The notes: generated by a model not told the origin, from the letters alone. A stretch of DNA of 40,025 bases from Polychytrium aggregatum (GCF_025602895.1 NW_026516449.1:1-40025); one strand, 5' to 3'; positions 1 to 11,950 are shown, counted from the first letter of the stretch. A program made the numbers and translations.

Positions 1-2
1 AC

Positions 3-620
3 ATCGAGGAGGCCGTCAGGGCCTCGATTGCAGAGAAGAAACGGCAGAAGAAAAAGAAGAAGAAGCAGAGAAGAAGAACGAGAAGAAGGAGGAGAAGGAG
101 GACGAGGAGAAACGCAAAGGCAGAGCAACGAGCCGCCGCCGCTGCCACCAGCGAGCGAGAGGAAGCCAGCACCAGCGACGCAACCTGCCCCAAGATCCCC
201 CAGGCCGTGCATACACCAGCGGCGCCGCAACGACGCAGGTGGCAACCGAGCGACCCGGCTGCGTTGTGCGGTTTCGTGAATATAGCGGCTACTGGCGTTG
301 CGGACCGACGAACCAGCCGGCTGGCAATCCCGGAATTCAGGGAGCTCTCGGGGCTGTCGATCTGGTGCGGGGCCGCCTGGCTGGCGCGGCAGAGACCCAG
401 AAGACAGTGGGGACCAGCGCCACACCGTGCTGTGCAATCGCCGTGTCATCCTTGGCAATCCTTGGCAACCAGTGGTGCCCTGTGCGAGCAGGGGATGCAC
501 GGAGTGAGCGAGCGAGCACGACGACGGGAACCAGCGCGACGCGTGCAAGTCAGGGCAAGAGGACACACCTGCGATGAGGAGGGCAAAGAGCAGAGCAAAT
601 CGATACGGCCCACCGGCTGA
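3..620 (+). other. Open frame at left edge, possible 3' end of a truncated gene; upstream low-complexity DNA
   Basis: A frame open from base 3 to a stop at 618-620 starts with a helix-like segment (IEEAVRASIAEKK) and then a long Lys/Arg-rich run from an AAG/AGA purine tract at about 40-115. A second frame (ending at 577) is also open and reads Glu/Lys-rich over the same tract, so the coding frame cannot be decided. The first residues look like a real protein end with a ubiquitin-interacting-motif flavour, but nothing beyond about base 120 looks conserved. From 620 to 930 I see only a C/T-rich leader before the next gene, with repeated CCACCTGCCACCCT units near 860-900. Confidence 0.25.
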
Positions 621-930
621 ATTGATCGCAGCAGTGCGAGTGCAGATCGACGGTGCTCGGCTATCTGGCCAGCAAAACTCAATCCACAAAGGGCACAAGC
701 GATCCGCGTGGCGAAGCGTCCAGTTTTCCAATGGGCCTATTGTATCCGCACGCATTTCCCCGGAGCGTTCGCCCACCCTCTGTCTCGCATCTTCTGGCTC
801 CTGGCTCTTGCCTGCTCACCACCGCTGCTGAAAGCCAGCTGCCCGCTCATCGCCGCCCGCTGCCACCTGCCACCCTCTGTTGCCACCTGCCACCCTCCCT
901 GCCCTGTTTCGTTATCTCCGTTTGTGCATC

Positions 931-3900
931 ATGGATGAGATCGCTGCCTCGCCAATCACCAGCACTAACCGTCTGAAGCACCGCCTGCGACCACACCGGC
1001 TCAACCTGCACATCTCGCAAAAGCCTCGGTTCGACGTCAAGCAGACCTATCCCGACTACCTCGACACTCTGCTAGACCACCTGCTGGGCCTCCAGAATGT
1101 CCGGGCGGGCGACGATGCCGTGGTCTCCTATCGCTTCACACAGCTTGCCGTCGAGCACGCCCAGGCCAAGTTCCGGCCGCAAATCAAGCAGCCGCCAGCA
1201 GCAAAGCGTGCAGCTCCCGCCCCGACTTCCGAGTCGGGACGAAATGGCTCGGGAGACTCTAAAGATGAATGGCGCATGTGGATCCACAGCGGCGCTGCGG
1301 CCAAGCTCCGGGTTCTCAAGAACCGGTGTGTTCGCCATCCCTCCAAGACCACCAACTGCGAGTTCGTTGAGCTGCTGCTGAGCCTTTACGAGCATCCCGT
1401 CTCCGATGCGATAAACCTCGGCATCATTGAGTTGTACATGAGCGAGGCCGCCATGTTGCCGATAGAGAGCGGCAGCTCCGATGCAGACGTCTCTCTGTCG
1501 GTCGAAAGCGGCGTTCTCTCGCCCACCTCGGAGGCCGAGACCCAGGGACTGTTGGTCGAGGACGCCTGGAACGATGTATTTAACATGCCGGCACAAGGCC
1601 TCAAGCCGTCAGTCGAGCTGCAGAGCTTCATAACGGCGACGATGCGTGCTGAACCTCCGTCTTCCTGGCCGGTTTGGCTGCCGGGCCAAGACCCGCATGT
1701 GCTCTCGCCTGAAGTCGTGAGCTCGTCTGTATACAACTTCTTCCGGGTAAGCCTGTGCGTGACGAGAACATGCGGCTGTCTGTACAAAGCAACATAATGA
1801 CAGTGGGGCGGAGGGAGGCAGTTGCTGCTGCAGCGCAAGTGAATGCACAAGCCGGCTGGCTAGTGACAAAGCAACGTCCATCTTTAGAACCTGTCGGGCG
1901 TGCTTGCCTCGCCGGGACTGGAGTTTATCTATGAGCCACAGTTTTTGGCAACCTGGGAGCAGCAGCCGTTGTACCTTCGCTATGCCGTTGTCTCTCTTGG
2001 TCTGTACAAGCAAAGTCAAGAGCCCCATGATCTGCAGGCCATTACCCCCGTCTTCAACAAAGCGATGGACCTGGTGATGCTGGACATGGACTCAACCCGG
2101 ATCGAGGTCCTTCAGTCTCTGATTCTGCTGTCCCGCAATGCATGGTGTGAGTGAATGCCCGGTGTCTGTTGCTCTTGCTGGTTATTGTCGCTGTCCTGTG
2201 TCGCCCTTGCATGGTGCTGAGTGGTTGCTGTATGGATGCAACTGGGTATCTCACTATAATCCACCACCACCATTCTCTCTCGCCATTGTCTGGCGCCACA
2301 TGATGCACGGCGACAACCTCCCGAAATTACAATGTTCGCTCCTTGCAGATCAGGGCAATGGTACGAAACCTCTGTGCGTGAGTGTGGGTGACTGGCTTGC
2401 ACGAGTGCTGGATGCCACCCTCAGTCGTCTGGGTGAGTGTTGGCAGCCACAGCCATAGCCACAGCCATTTCTAACCACCTGGTTTTCGATGTCGCCAGTC
2501 CGGCTTCGCGAGCAGCTGATCCGCATGGCAGCTCGATTCGGCAGATATCTGAAGCTCGATCGTCCCGAGTCTGAGCAGTTCCATATCTCCACCAACTGGG
2601 TTGAGCAAGAGACGATGCGGAGAACGTGGTACCAATGCGTCTACATCATCTACCAAATGAGACACACAGTGACCCCATACAATTCATCCTGTATCTTGAG
2701 CGAAGATGATATCACAAATATCGCAATACCTCAGTACCCCCCGCAGTACCAGTGGATCTGGAACGACATCGAGCACAACTACAATGGCATCGACACCGAC
2801 ACGATCTCGCACCTCCTCCCGCCCACGGTTGATCCGTCGCTCCCAAACTTCCACGTCGATCTGTTCCACTTTATGGAGATCGAGGGATATGGCGTTCGAT
2901 ATCTACGGCTACTGAACGAAGGGCCTATCTTTCCCGAATACGATCCGTCGCCCACCGCCCATCATAGGAAGCTCGAGATGGAGAAGCTGCGGTTGGAGTA
3001 CCATACTTGGAGAGGCATGCAGAACAATGCGCTGTGGACCTGGTATGGCGGCTTGCCAGAGTGGATGCGGGACATTCCCCATTCGATCCAGATGTTTGGA
3101 AGCAGACCCATCTTTGGCATAACCACTCGCGACGTCCTGATGTGGAACATCATGTTCTATGGAATGCTCGTTATCGTCAATTATCCAGCCATGATTGAAG
3201 GTGAGAATGTCGCGACCGCGGGCTTGTCGAGAACGGTGTGGTGCCGGACGGATGCTTTGGGCACAGCAGGCATGCCAGGATCAGCGGACTAACGACCACA
3301 ATCCCGATGATGCCACTGCTGTGCAACAGAACTTTGGAACCACTCCGATACGGACCCGTCATTTCTGCCGATCTTCAAGCACTGCCAGGACACCGCAGCA
3401 CACCTTCGCAATCTGCTAATCCTGTACGAAAGCTTGGGAAAACAAAAGGATGGATATCGGTCAAGCTCGATCACACATTTGATCGTGCTTCTCCAGGTAG
3501 CATTCGCTGACTTGCACAAGCGTCGCGGCAGCGATGATGGGGGAGGGGCGATAATCGTGACAGTTCCGGAGGCTGTGCGGCCCAAACCCAATTTGCTCAT
3601 CATTTGCGCTGGCAAACGCTTGTCTCAGACTCTCTGCCTAGGCTTCTACGCGTCAAAAAAGACTGTGTGGGGGTATTTCGGCTCGTGGACAAAGGCTCTG
3701 ACCGAAGGCCTATTCTTCAAGAATAAGAGCTCCGCTCGCACGCTGGTGATTGAACATTCTCGGCGATGTGCCGAGCTGAAAGATCAGCCGATTCGCATCT
3801 CGGCCCAAAGGCTGGCGGTGGACCCAGTCTACTATCGGATCGCCAAGAAATGCCTGGATCTCAACCGGTCCAAGATGAAGTTCTTCTGGGACATATCGCT

Positions 3901-4039
3901 TGGCCCCTGGGTGACGACTTTGATGTGGGAGACCGTCAAGGCCAATCTGGCCGACCCCGCCGCTGAGGAGCTGACCGAGATCCCATGTAGATATACCGAT
4001 GAAGAGCTGATTCGCCGCGTGGAGATGCAGAACAGCTAA
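931..4039 (+). CDS. Fungal-specific transcription factor domain protein lacking a zinc cluster
   Basis: Five-exon model, about 856 aa: 931-1746, 1888-2146, 2349-2432, 2499-3200, 3330-4039. Phases agree throughout. Exon 3 could instead end at 2381 with an intron to 2498, also in frame, giving 840 aa. The middle half resembles the fungal_trans regulatory domain (xylanolytic activator middle region): YNFFRN followed by FIYEPQF, a leucine-rich LQSLILLSRNAW helix, LIRMAARFGRYLKL, and the ETMRRTWYQCVYIIYQ motif matching the family's RRxxW/F signature. No Cys6 zinc cluster is present in the N-terminal 270 residues, which are instead acidic and Ser-rich around residues 170-210. The start at 931 sits in a good context (catcATGGat) after a C/T-rich leader. 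It probably acts in the nucleus as a regulator, but without the usual DNA-binding domain this is inference. The stretch encoded at 3500-3620 may hide an unrecognised intron. Confidence 0.7.
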
Positions 4040-4117
4040 TGCAAAGCAGCCAGTACTGAACAGCTAATACAGAACAGCTAATGGAGAGCAGCCAATACAT
4101 AACAGCCAATACAGAAC
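4027..4117. repeat. Degenerate short tandem repeat at gene 3' end
   Basis: About seven imperfect 12-14 bp copies of a unit like ACAGCTAATACAG or ACAGCCAATACA begin within the last codons of the transcription-factor-like gene and run into its 3' flank. The first copies encode the terminal Gln-Asn-Ser. The repeat probably sets the present C-terminus. Confidence 0.6.
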
Positions 4118-4334
4118 GAACCGGCACTGTGCCCTCATTTGTGTTTCAACGCTTCAGCCAGTGCTATGTTGTCCGCAGCGGGCACGGTTGACAATCGGCC
4201 TGCTTGTGGCGTCAGGTGACTTCCATCCCGGATTCCCCGAGCTCTTGGCTGGCCTTGTGGCTCCGGCCCGCATCCTGCGACTCTGCCCCCATCGGATCCA
4301 CCGACACAGCATCCCCAGTTGACCGGGCAGATAT

Positions 4335-7300
4335 GAAGCCTGCTGTGACCCTGAGCCGGCTGATAGTGGCAGTGCTTTCGCTGTGGGGACTCGGCGTCTC
4401 GGCTGGCCTGTTTAGCCGATTGCCAAAGAGTCGTAAGTGACAACACCGACACCGGACGGTTGCCCAACAGCTTCCCCTCCAGCGATACGAACGGGCCTCG
4501 AATCGCCAATGGATCAGCAATTGCTCTGCTGCAGGCATCTGGGACGGCATGCCACAGCAATATCTTCGACGTCGCTCATGCCCGTCACCTGCCACAGACT
4601 CCGGGACGAGCATGGATCTCGTGCACAAGCGGGAACACTATCGCCTCAAGACCAAGGAGGCCTTCTATCATGGCCTGGGCTCGTATCTGAAACATGTGAG
4701 GCCCAGTCCGTGTATCTGGGCGATGATGCTGCAGCACATGTTTGGCTTTGGACTGCCATGCGGCAGAACTGGGTGCGGGCCCGTTCGGGAGCCTCGCATT
4801 GCTTCATTCCACAGCAGCCTCAACTGCAGATCAGCATCCATCTTTTGCGAACTCACACCGATACAACCTTCTTCAAATATCCCCACCCTGGTCGGAATCG
4901 GCATCACCGTTGGGCCGCCATGCGCTGGAATATCAGGCGTACCCGAAAGACGAGCTGAAATGTCGGTACCCTCCCACTGCTGTCCCTTGAATCGTACAGC
5001 ATCCGATGTTGAGCCGGGTTCAGCCACGAAATGATTCGCCGGATGCAAGCAACATCAGCTGCTGTCATCGATACCAACGTCGCTGATCTCACCCGTGTTT
5101 TCCTTCGCACCAACGCCGTCCGTCGATGGACTTTTTTCCCCCTTCGTGGACCGTCGTACCGCTCTGAATGGCAGCCCTGTCGTGCTCAGGCGAAGATACA
5201 CTTGGCAATTTCACCCTGACCCTGATAGGTTTGTGGCATCGGCCGGGCGAGCACAGGAGCTGCCTGGTTCTGAAGGAGGGATAATGGCCGGCCCAGCAGC
5301 CGCACGATCGCATTTTCACATATCGACTCGGTATCCCATTTCCCGCTCTCGATGTGCGACCTGAAACGATGCGACAACTCTCTTACTGTGCTCGTCTCGT
5401 AATCGGCGAACACCATCTTCAGACTCGCTCGATACCGCCGCTGTCATTGGCGACATGGACCTGTTTCTGGACTTGATTCATCTGAGCCAGAACGTCACAT
5501 TCGACCAGAATGTGACCGTGTCTGTGTTCGAGACCAACATTCGCATTATCGGGTTAGTGTCGACGTTTGATTCTTGATTCTGCTCGGGACGAGTGGGTTC
5601 GGTTTGGATCCTGCACACGGCCTTTACTCCAAAGCAAGAGTCGACTATGCAAGCCCTGGGGAACACTAAACCTCGTCGCACGATCGATCAGGGGGCAGTA
5701 ATGATGGCATACTCGGCACTGAGAGAAGTGCAACTCATCAGCTGCACCTCATTCGGCCAACAGCGGGCTTCTCTCGGCACACGTCATCGCAGCGACTCAT
5801 CCAGATACCTGGGACAAGTACAACCACGGCCTGCTCGGGCTGGTCGTCGATCTAGCTGACCGGCTCCTTCCGGCCTTCAAGACGCCGACAGGGTTGCCGT
5901 ACGGCTCGGTAGGCTCTTCGACACTGGCTGGATTGCAGTTCGGGCCGGCTGCACCCGCACAGACGCCAACCAGACAACAGCTTTCCTTGCTGTGTGGGAG
6001 CGCCTGCGTTCGTTCTGATTCCTCACACTTACTACTCGACGGGGCGGCGTCCTCGGACCCTTCTTTCTCCCAGATCAATCTCAAATACGGGATCCATCCA
6101 GAGGAATCGACGCTGGTGTGCACCGCATGTGCGGGAACTTTCAGCCTGGAGTTTACCTGGATCAGCATACTCACGGGGCTTCCTGTGTACGAGGTATGTG
6201 GGTGAAGGGGGCCGCTGGATCGCTCGACGACATGCAGCGAGGCAAACCTGCCCGCAAGAGACTACTGACTCTGTTGCAAAAATCGTGGATGGCACTGCTT
6301 ACTTCAGGAGGTGGCGCGAAAGGCGACGAAGGCTCTCTACGACCGCCGCTCGACGCTGGGCCTCTATGGCAATCACATCGATGTCATAACGGGCGCGTGG
6401 GCATACAAGGTAAGACCTGCTACCGATAGTCTGGCCGAGCTATATGACCATGGTGCAGCTCTGGCAATCGGCGAATGCGCCAGTGAGACGTGCCGCTGAC
6501 AGGACCTGCTCGCCACCGTCCAGGAATGTTCCATTGGGGGCGGCGTTGACAGCTACTATGAGTATCTGCTCAAGACATGGATTGCGTTTGCGGACGAGAA
6601 TGAATACCACGAGATGTTTGTCGAGGTGAGGCGGCATAGGACTGCTGGTGTTGCATCGGTTTGGATACAGGCTCACTGCGATCCAAGACACATCCGGGTG
6701 CGCCAAGGGATGCTGAAAGTGGTATCGATTTGCTGCTCTTGCCAGGCATATCGGGCCGTCAAAATGCACATGAAACGGGGGCTGTGGAACATCGACGTGA
6801 TGATGGACAACGGTGTGCCCATCCACGAACGGTTCCATTCGCTCGGAGCGTTCTGGCCTGGACTGAAAGCGCTTGCCGGAGACTTGAGCGAGGTAGGCGA
6901 TCGGTGTGGCTGGAGTGCTGCAACTGGCTGGAGTGCTGCAACTGGCTGGTGCGGCGCTAGCGCCCAATTCCGTCGTCTGTATCAGGGGCTTATGCGCCAT
7001 CTGCTGCTCTCTACGGCTCGTGTCAGGCTATGGACGAGCTCGACGCCATCTCCCAGATCCTGGCATACTCCCCATTCCTGGCCGAGATGACCAACATCCA
7101 GACGTTCGAGCCTGCAGGGGATCGACACCAGTATCCCCTCCGTCCCGAACTGATCGAGAGCATTTGGATGCTCCATCGAGCGACCGGGGACTCTGAGTTG
7201 CTGGAGCTGGGCTTTGAGATGTTTGATCGGATCGAGAAGTTGTAAGTAGGAGATGGGTACAAAGCGAATGGATGCAGCAGAGAAGCGAAGCGCAAGTGGA

Positions 7301-8071
7301 ACAGACGGAAGCGGGCAATTGCTTGCACGAATGATTTGCACACCCGATTCGTATACAAGACTCGAGCGAATAACTTGCACAGACGAGCGCCAAATCCTGT
7401 GGCGATTGTGATCGGGTCCGGATACTCACGACGGTTCGTTTCTAGCACCCGAGTCGAATGTGGATTTGCTAACATTGAGAACGTCAATGAGGCTGCCCAA
7501 GGCGATAAGGTGAGGGCGGTGCAAGTTGGTGTAGTGTGGCGTGGTGCCGACGAGCGGATGCAAGAAAATGCTGCCCGTTGTGACAGATCGATCCGCTTCA
7601 GAAGACATGCTCTCGGGATGTGTAATCCACGAGCTGGACTGGACCAGGTTGGGCTATGTGCATAGCCTGTCACTGTGTGTCTATCCACCGCTGCTAACAC
7701 TGCCGCTGCGTCGGTTTTAGATGGAGTCGTTCTTCCTGGCGGAGACCCTCAAGTACTTTTACCTTCTGTTTGACCACGAGAGCCCGTTCAACTCGGAAAA
7801 CTTTGTCTTCAACACCGAGGCGCATCCGTTTTTGACCCTCCCGACCTCGTACAGGCCCCGGTCGTTGTTCCAGGCCTGGGCCGATCCGTTCACATACTCG
7901 GCCTGGGAATCCAAGGGATACGATCCAACCAAGCCGACCGCCTATCGGGGCATCCAGCACGACCACGTCGTCGTCGGGTTTGCTCACGGGGTGTGTCTCA
8001 AGAGCGACTGGACCGAAGCCCGCGAGAAGAAAGTCAAGGCCTGGAGGTCAAGGAATCCGTCGAGATCATGA
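4335..8071 (+). CDS. EDEM/Htm1-like GH47 alpha-mannosidase-like protein (ER-associated degradation)
   Basis: Thirteen-exon model, about 583 aa: 4335-4432, 4518-4695, 4937-4961, 5175-5228, 5423-5552, 5764-5908, 6074-6193, 6308-6409, 6503-6625, 6746-6892, 7027-7241, 7446-7509, 7721-8071; all phases join. An N-terminal signal peptide ([20 protein letters not shown]) points to the ER lumen. EDEM hallmarks follow in order: [129 protein letters not shown] and FNTEAHPF. The GH47 acids (E of VFET, D of GVDSYYE, E of RPELIES) and the calcium-binding Thr of NTEAH are all present, so a trimming role on N-glycans of misfolded glycoproteins is plausible. Length fits EDEM2-type proteins. Weak points are the first two exon borders and the non-standard donor at 4962 (GTCGGT). 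No HDEL-type signal is seen. Confidence 0.85.
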
Positions 8072-9277
8072 TCGGCAACATGGAGAGAGAGAGGAGGAGG
8101 AGGAGAAGGAGGCATGTTCCAGGATGAAAGGACGAAAACATGGGATCCAGTTTCCACTGACATTACAGCGTTTCCAAAATGGAATGGGACTCTCCGATTT
8201 GAGCCAGGACTGTTGTTTTTCTGGGACCTGAATACACCCACCCACTGATTGCAATCATGGCCAAACAGTGTGCTCACAGTGCCGGGAAGCCAAGCGACTC
8301 GAGAAAGTCGAGCATCTTGATATCGATACACCATGGAGCAGTCCAGAGGGCGAGTCCAGAGGGCGAGTCCAGAGGGCGAGTCCAGAGGGCGAGTCCATCC
8401 ACCACACTCACACATCGAGCGAATGCACCACACTCACACATCGCCACAGGAGATCGACCAAGTGTGTTCAAGACCAGACCAACAAAGACAACGAGATTGC
8501 CAACCAGGACGGGAAACGATCGCATGGCTTGCTCACTGGAGCCTACAGTAGGTCAGCGTGTTTCAGACATAGAATGCCAGAAAGTGACTGTCCCGTTTCT
8601 TTCTGGGTCGACTGTAGAAGCAAGATGGGCATCTCCGAAACTATGAATGCACTGTATTTTGCGTAACCGACTGCGTCTCTGGGTCGAGACGGAATCGATT
8701 TTGTTCGAGTGGTGGGTGTGTAAGTGTACGGAGAAGGGAGAAGGGGAGGGAGTTGAAGAGCGGATGTGTGTAGTATAAGAGTCTGCGCCTGCTCGCCGCA
8801 CAGACGAGCTCGGTCATGCTATGCCATTGAGGGAACTCGTGGTCTGGTCGGAGCTGCCACAAAGCAAAACGGCCTTGAGCCCGCAGTGCCGTAGTGTTCA
8901 GCTTGGGGACGATGCAAGCAGCGAGTTTGTCGGTGTGTCCCAGCCATAAGGACGAATGACGGACGGCGGGTGTGGCAAATAAGGATACAGCTTTTGCTTC
9001 GTCGAGGAACGCACAGCGACTGGGTGATTACAGCGATCATCGCCCAAGCTCGCAGTGGCTTGCTACGAGCTCACCAACCAGGCCGTACTCGCCATCGTTT
9101 CAGACACAGTCGATCGATCGGCTGGGCAGGTTCCGCAATGCCGCAAGAGGAGCTTGAGACACACTGACATAGACAGCATTTGAAACGGGTGTCTCCTCAA
9201 GTACTCATGCACGGCAAATGCTCGTGGCAAGTGCTGCGTGGTGCAGGCTGTTGCTGAATTTCCGCCAAGCTCGGCCT
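8072..9277. other. Intergenic 3' flanks of convergent genes, no gene seen
   Basis: This 1.2-kb stretch separates the ends of two convergent genes. It holds a purine-rich tract (8080-8112) and the 13-bp tandem repeat listed separately. Short frames on both strands have no start context, splice logic or recognisable motifs, so I call no gene here. Confidence 0.5.
8341..8397. repeat. 13-bp tandem repeat, 4.4 copies
   Basis: Perfect head-to-tail copies of GTCCAGAGGGCGA occupy 8341-8392, followed by a partial GTCCA. The period is not a multiple of three, so it reads Ser/Arg/Glu-rich in every frame. It lies outside genes. Confidence 0.9.
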
Positions 9278-10981
9278 CTACTTTGTGTTTTCCTTCTCGC
9301 TCTCTTGCTTCATCTTCTTGAGCTTGTTCGAGAGGGCGTTGAGGGACGAGTTGTTGCGCATGGTCTCGAGCTCGGCCAGGATCTCGTCAAGCGGTCGCTT
9401 GTTGAGCTGCTCGAGAATGTACACGTAGATGATGTTCCGCCGACAGAAAAACTTCATTTCCTTATGCGAAGAACGCCACCGGGCGCCCCATCGCTGCTCG
9501 AGCTGCTGGATGGCCGGCCCGCCGTCGATGCCGTCCGTGTACTCTCTCCATGCCTCTGGGACGGTGAGGATGGTGCGGCTCATTTGATAGGCTGGCGGGT
9601 GCGAAGACGGACCGGGCGCAGCCAGGCGCTTGGGCGAGCGTATGGCGAGGGCCGAATGCGCCACCAAGCCGTCGGAGAAGCTTGGGATGGGATGCTTGGG
9701 CATGGTCATGGCCGCGGTTGCATGCGATGCATCAAAGTGGTCAAAGTTGGGGATGGTGGTCACGGTCGTGAAGGGCGCCGGGACAGGATCGCGGGCAATG
9801 GCGGCGAAGGCACCTGGATGTGTGTGGCCGATCATTTCGAGCGGGTGCAGTGATGACATGGATGGGACCGGCTGTGGGAACGACCCAGGCTGAGCCGAGG
9901 TCGCGATCCACGAGGAGAATACAGGCTCGGTTGGAGGCAGCGGGTCCAGAGCAGATATTTCGGTCTTGGCCGGCAGAGCGAGGCCGGTGAAATCCGTTTG
10001 AGGCAGACAAGCCAGTATCAAGTTGGCCGGAGCGATGATCACCCGGTTCAGGAGTGATCGCGGGTCCTGGACGATGCCCATGTAGAGGCCAATGAGGGCA
10101 CCCGAGGCCTCATGGAAGCAGCCGCCGGCAAGGTCGCCGACTGCGGGCTGGGCTGAACCGAGGATTTGGCCGCTGCCGACGAGATGGCTTGACAGAATGA
10201 GACCGCGAGTGGCCGAGATGGCCGGCGTCGAGTACGGCTGGGTGATGCTCAGCTGGATGTAGGCCTCGCCGGCGGCGGGCAGCCGCAGGATCGGATCGGC
10301 TGGGCAGAGTGGCTGGGGGCTCTCGAGTACAATCAGATCAAACGACTTGTTGATGAAGACGACTTTGAGTTTGTGCTCGACTTTGGTGGAGGGCGAATAG
10401 ATGGAGACAATGTCGTAGAGCGACAGCTGGCTGTGCGGACCGTGAGCAAAGGTTACAGCCAGGGTCCTTCTCACGGCAGTCACGCAGTTGGCTTCCTTGG
10501 TGTGGAAGATAAAGTCGCGGATGTCGTAGGGATGATGCCGCTTGGAGTCGGAAGGGTGCAAGTTCGAAAGATACAGCGGGGACGAGGTCGGGATGGCGGC
10601 AGCAAGCGATGGTGACGAGGACAGCGATGTTGCAGGAAGCGGCGGCGACGAGGGAGGGGGCTGGACGGCGATCCAAGGGACAACAACCCAGAGGGCATCG
10701 CGCTTGGAAGTGCCGAGGCCCTGGATGGCCGAATCTTCGTCGAGCGGGGCGAGATGGGTATCAAAGGATAGCCGGTCCTTGAAGACGAGCAGCTGACACG
10801 ACGAGATGCCCCGCAGGATGCCCGCCGAGTTCTTGGAGAGGATGGCATCGCGGAGCTGGTCGACGATGGAATTGGGGTGGAGGACCACGGTGGAGACGGT
10901 GGACTTGAGATAGATGTTGCCGTGCGAGTCGACGAGCTGGTACCAGACAAGGACGACGGAATTGGAAGGATGGGCGGACAT
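9278..10981 (-). CDS. Crinkler-like header + degenerate trypsin-like domain + C-terminal GCR1 DNA-binding domain
   Basis: Intronless 567-aa ORF starting at ATG 10981. Residues 8-102 resemble the ubiquitin-like Crinkler (CRN) header of chytrid and glomeromycete proteins (VWYQLVDSHGNIYLKS, SCQLLVFKDR, IQGLG...DALWVVVP). Residues 105-150 are Pro/Ser-rich. Residues 155-335 look like a chymotrypsin/trypsin-fold peptidase: candidate His180 in LAVTFAHG, Asp215 in SFDLIVLES, and VGDLAGGCFHEASGALIGLY where GxSGG is expected. The serine position is Ala285 (codon GCC), so catalysis is doubtful. Residues 336-472 are low-complexity. Residues 473-525 match the GCR1_C DNA-binding domain (TVPEAWREYTDGIDGGP, LEQRWGARWRSS, CRRNIIYVYI), followed by a basic coiled tail. 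A nuclear DNA-binding protein with an effector-type header is the best reading. Domain calls are from memory of the families; the header and GCR1 parts are stronger than the protease part. Confidence 0.75.
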   Translation of the reverse strand: MSAHPSNSVVLVWYQLVDSHGNIYLKSTVSTVVLHPNSIVDQLRDAILSKNSAGILRGISSCQLLVFKDRLSFDTHLAPLDEDSAIQGLGTSKRDALWVVVPWIAVQPPPSSPPLPATSLSSSPSLAAAIPTSSPLYLSNLHPSDSKRHHPYDIRDFIFHTKEANCVTAVRRTLAVTFAHGPHSQLSLYDIVSIYSPSTKVEHKLKVVFINKSFDLIVLESPQPLCPADPILRLPAAGEAYIQLSITQPYSTPAISATRGLILSSHLVGSGQILGSAQPAVGDLAGGCFHEASGALIGLYMGIVQDPRSLLNRVIIAPANLILACLPQTDFTGLALPAKTEISALDPLPPTEPVFSSWIATSAQPGSFPQPVPSMSSLHPLEMIGHTHPGAFAAIARDPVPAPFTTVTTIPNFDHFDASHATAAMTMPKHPIPSFSDGLVAHSALAIRSPKRLAAPGPSSHPPAYQMSRTILTVPEAWREYTDGIDGGPAIQQLEQRWGARWRSSHKEMKFFCRRNIIYVYILEQLNKRPLDEILAELETMRNNSSLNALSNKLKKMKQESEKENTK

Positions 10982-11892
10982 GGGAGACGAGGTGACAGAT
11001 GCGCGGGCGGGGCGACAAGCATGGAGGGAGGGAGGACGGGAGCAGGATCGATTCCAATATGCCTAGGATGGACACAGGGAGCGGAGGGAGTGATTGTGGA
11101 TGCGGACGTGGATGTGGAAGTGGGTGTGGATGCAGTGGCGGTTGTATAGAAAATGGTGCCGATCGCAGCGGCAGGAGGTGCAAGAGCAGGAGTGGTGGGT
11201 GACGACCACTGCTGTGTTGCTCTAAAGACAGCAGAAGTAGTGCAGAGTATGACGGATGTCCGAGTATTGGTGATAGATGGAGGTGCTGGATAGAGGTGAT
11301 AGATGGAGGCGCTGGATCGATGCCAACACAAGGCGGAGACTGCCACCCCTGCAAAGTAACGTGGAGGCCGGCGTAATGCCGACACGGAAGTCGACACGGG
11401 GTGTCGATGCAGACTCGGGCGCAGATGGCAAGGACACTTGCAAAGACACAGAAGCCGATGCAGGCAGCGAGGCAAGCAGGCGTTCAGGCTCGCGTTGCAG
11501 ACCGGTGCAGACGATCGCGGGAGGGAGAGGACGAAGGAGGAGGAGGAGCAGGAGGAAGGAGGGAAGAGGAGCAAGCTGGGCTCTGGCCAAGGCCGCCAGG
11601 AAAACCGACACGCGGCAACATGAACCCGGGACGGCGGGGCGAGCGAGGGCACAGCGAGACGGCGCGGCGGGCAGCAGCTTGTTGCAGCCACAGCAGCACA
11701 GGAGGGAGAGGAGCGCGAGGCCGGCGAGAGCGCGCGAGCGAGAGCGGGCGGGGTGTCGGGCTCGGCGGCTTCCCGTTGCGATTCGGCGGCTCGTGCTGCG
11801 CCGGTGGTGCTGGGTCGGCCGGGACACGGAACGCACCGGCAGCGAATGGGAGCGCATGGGACGGGGCGAGAGCGGTGCGATGCGATGCTGGA

Positions 11893-11950
11893 TGAGATGT
11901 GATGTGATGTGATGTGTGGTGTGTATGATGTGTGGTGTGTATGAAGTGTG
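11893..11950. repeat. GATGT / TGTGTATGA simple repeats
   Basis: GATGTGATGTGATGTGATGT grades into two copies of a TGTGGTGTGTATGA-like unit. It is a low-complexity tract in the divergent intergenic region. Confidence 0.7.

Noticed and set aside
8819-9167. Short open frames on both strands between the EDEM-like and Crinkler-like genes
   Set aside because: No start context, motifs or splice structure; likely 3' flanking DNA.
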